Positions 4,266 to 5,215 of a DNA stretch of 5,215 bases are shown here, piece by piece. Numbering within the stretch: the stretch's first letter is position 1; the number at the start of each line of letters is the position of its first letter. This DNA is from an uncultured Klebsiella sp. (GTDB taxonomy: Bacteria; Pseudomonadota; Gammaproteobacteria; Enterobacterales; Enterobacteriaceae): the NCBI GenBank assembly GCA_902490055.1, contig CABUCP010000265.1:1-5215 (forward strand), given 5' to 3'. The position numbers were made by a program, and so were the translations under genes. The notes under the pieces are model-generated. The model had not been told where the DNA came from. It saw only the letters and a list, made by a program, of their open reading frames with translations, and made no database searches.

Positions 4266-5215
4266 TTAAGATGTGATTCCGCTGACGGGAGCGTGAGCGG
4301 TGGAAAAGGGGTTGCGGCGTATAAAACGCCCTTGTCCGGCGCAGCCGGTAAAGGTGCCGTTGTCGAAAATCACCCGGCCGTGCGACAGGGTCTGGCGAAT
4401 CGCGCCCTGGCAAATAAAACCCTCCCACGGCGAATAGTCGGCGTTGTCGTGCAGCATCTCATGGCGGATCGTGGTGGTGCGCTGCGGGTCGATAATCACC
4501 ACATCGCCGTCGGCGCCGGGCGCCAGGCGGCCTTTATTCGGCCACAGACCAAATAGCTTCGCCGGGGTGGCGCTGGTCAGCGCCACAAAACGCTGTGGTG
4601 AAATTCGCCCGGTCATCACGCCGTGTGAGAACATCAGCAGCAGGCGATTTTCCACCCCCGGCAGGCCGTTCGGACAGCGGCTGAAATCGCCGCCGGAGAG
4701 CTGCTGGCGCTGGGCCATGGAGAAGGCGCAGTGATCGGTGGCCACCACGTCAATCGCGCCATCGGCGATACCGTACCACAGCGCATCATTATTGCTGGCA
4801 TTGCGCAGCGGTGGGCTCAGCAGGTAGCCGAGCGCGTTTTCGCGTTCATAGCAGCGATCGTCGAGCAACAGATATTGCGGGCAGGTTTCGATCCACACCG
4901 GCTGATGGCGCCGTTGGGCGAGGCGCAGGTACTCCAGCCCCAGGCCATTGGAGAGATGCACGATGTACAGCGGCGCGTTATCGGCAAGCTGGGCGAGATT
5001 GATCATCCGCGCGATGGCCTCAGCTTCACACTCCAGCGGACGACTCAGGGCGTGATAGCGTGGCGCGGTTTTACCGAGGGCCAGAAATTCGGCCCGTTTG
5101 CGGGTAATGGCGGCATCGTTTTCCGGGTGCACGGTGGTCAGCGCGCCGGCGCGATGCAAATGACGCATCGCCTGTAATACTTCATCATCGTTCAGCTTGT
5201 ATTGGTAGGTCAGAT
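4266..5215 (-). CDS. hyuA: HyuA, hydantoinase/dihydropyrimidinase-family cyclic amidohydrolase (5' part beyond window)
   Basis: Metal-dependent hydrolase that opens hydantoin-like rings; the E. coli enzyme is described as a D-stereospecific phenylhydantoinase, natural substrate uncertain. The window shows the last 315 residues, beginning LTYQYKLNDDEVLQA. E. coli HyuA is about 461 residues, so roughly 145 are missing, including the HxH metal motif and the carboxylated lysine, which should lie only a few residues before the edge. Visible metal ligands are His of TTVHPEND (codon 5129-5127), His of YIVHLSNG (4958-4956) and Asp of VVATDHC (4736-4734). NGLPGVEN (from 4670) is the family substrate-loop motif, and the end has the usual LAPGADGDVVIIDP and NADYSPWEG. 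The Met at 5168 is internal and not the start, because homology continues through it to the edge. It is followed by yqeA after 11 bp. In E. coli the locus continues with ygeY, ygeX and ygeW; expected, not seen. Confidence 0.94.
   Translation of the reverse strand, partial: LTYQYKLNDDEVLQAMRHLHRAGALTTVHPENDAAITRKRAEFLALGKTAPRYHALSRPLECEAEAIARMINLAQLADNAPLYIVHLSNGLGLEYLRLAQRRHQPVWIETCPQYLLLDDRCYERENALGYLLSPPLRNASNNDALWYGIADGAIDVVATDHCAFSMAQRQQLSGGDFSRCPNGLPGVENRLLLMFSHGVMTGRISPQRFVALTSATPAKLFGLWPNKGRLAPGADGDVVIIDPQRTTTIRHEMLHDNADYSPWEGFICQGAIRQTLSHGRVIFDNGTFTGCAGQGRFIRRNPFSTAHAPVSGITS

Noticed and set aside
4255..4428. 58-codon N-terminal extension of the yqeA frame
   Set aside because: It is an alternative frame of the hyuA 3' end, is rich in Arg and Pro, has no similarity to carbamate kinases, and a good ribosome site precedes the standard start at 4254.
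4266..5168. HyuA starting at the Met at 5168
   Set aside because: The frame is open to the window edge and the preceding 15 residues (LTYQYKLNDDEVLQA) match the family, so this Met is internal.
3263..5177. Long plus-strand open frames opposite yqeA and hyuA (for example 3263-3658, 3835-4152 and 4731-5177)
   Set aside because: They are antisense to well-supported genes, lack family motifs and ribosome sites, and are expected in GC-rich DNA with strong third-position bias.

Overview
The window looks like a stretch of an enterobacterial chromosome (Escherichia/Klebsiella/Citrobacter/Enterobacter group). Three things point there: close resemblance of all five proteins to the E. coli set MocA, YqeC, YqeB, YqeA and HyuA; the same gene order and relative orientations as I recall from E. 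coli K-12; and a pair of REP elements (GTAGCCCGGAT... type) between two convergent genes. The DNA is visibly GC-rich with many G/C third positions, and the REP sequence reminds me more of Klebsiella and its relatives than of E. coli. Genus cannot be fixed from this alone.

Layout. Bases 1-569 (minus) hold mocA, whose last few codons lie beyond the window edge. A gap of 34 bp separates its start from the divergent yqeC (604-1362, plus), which is followed 42 bp later by yqeB (1405-3030, plus). yqeB ends in a clear intrinsic terminator (3033-3055). The 291-bp convergent gap 3031-3321 also carries two inverted REP units and an overlapping palindrome, and no gene. On the minus strand come yqeA (3322-4254) and, 11 bp upstream of it, hyuA (4266-5215), whose 5' part is cut off by the right edge. 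No RNA gene, insertion sequence, CRISPR array or broken gene was seen.

How the genes fit together. MocA, YqeC and YqeB belong to the accessory set that accompanies selenium-dependent molybdenum hydroxylases: MocA makes the cytosine-dinucleotide form of the molybdenum cofactor, YqeB joins an XdhC-type domain to a second family-specific part, and YqeC is a small P-loop protein of unknown chemistry. HyuA (cyclic amidohydrolase) and YqeA (carbamate kinase) fit the other half of the same larger locus, which in E. coli has been linked to anaerobic purine breakdown: ring opening by hydantoinase-type enzymes, and ATP recovery from carbamoyl phosphate. The window is thus a junction between cofactor maturation and the catabolic steps that would use the mature hydroxylase.

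The most unexpected signal is inside yqeC. At 1081-1114 there is a perfect 10-bp GC-rich stem with a 7-nt loop, then one C and six T, in the same direction as the gene. It has the form of an intrinsic terminator two thirds of the way through an intact reading frame, ahead of yqeB. It is built from several minor codons and lies just after a rare AGG codon and three consecutive Cys codons. It may make yqeB expression depend on uninterrupted translation of yqeC. This is inference from form alone.
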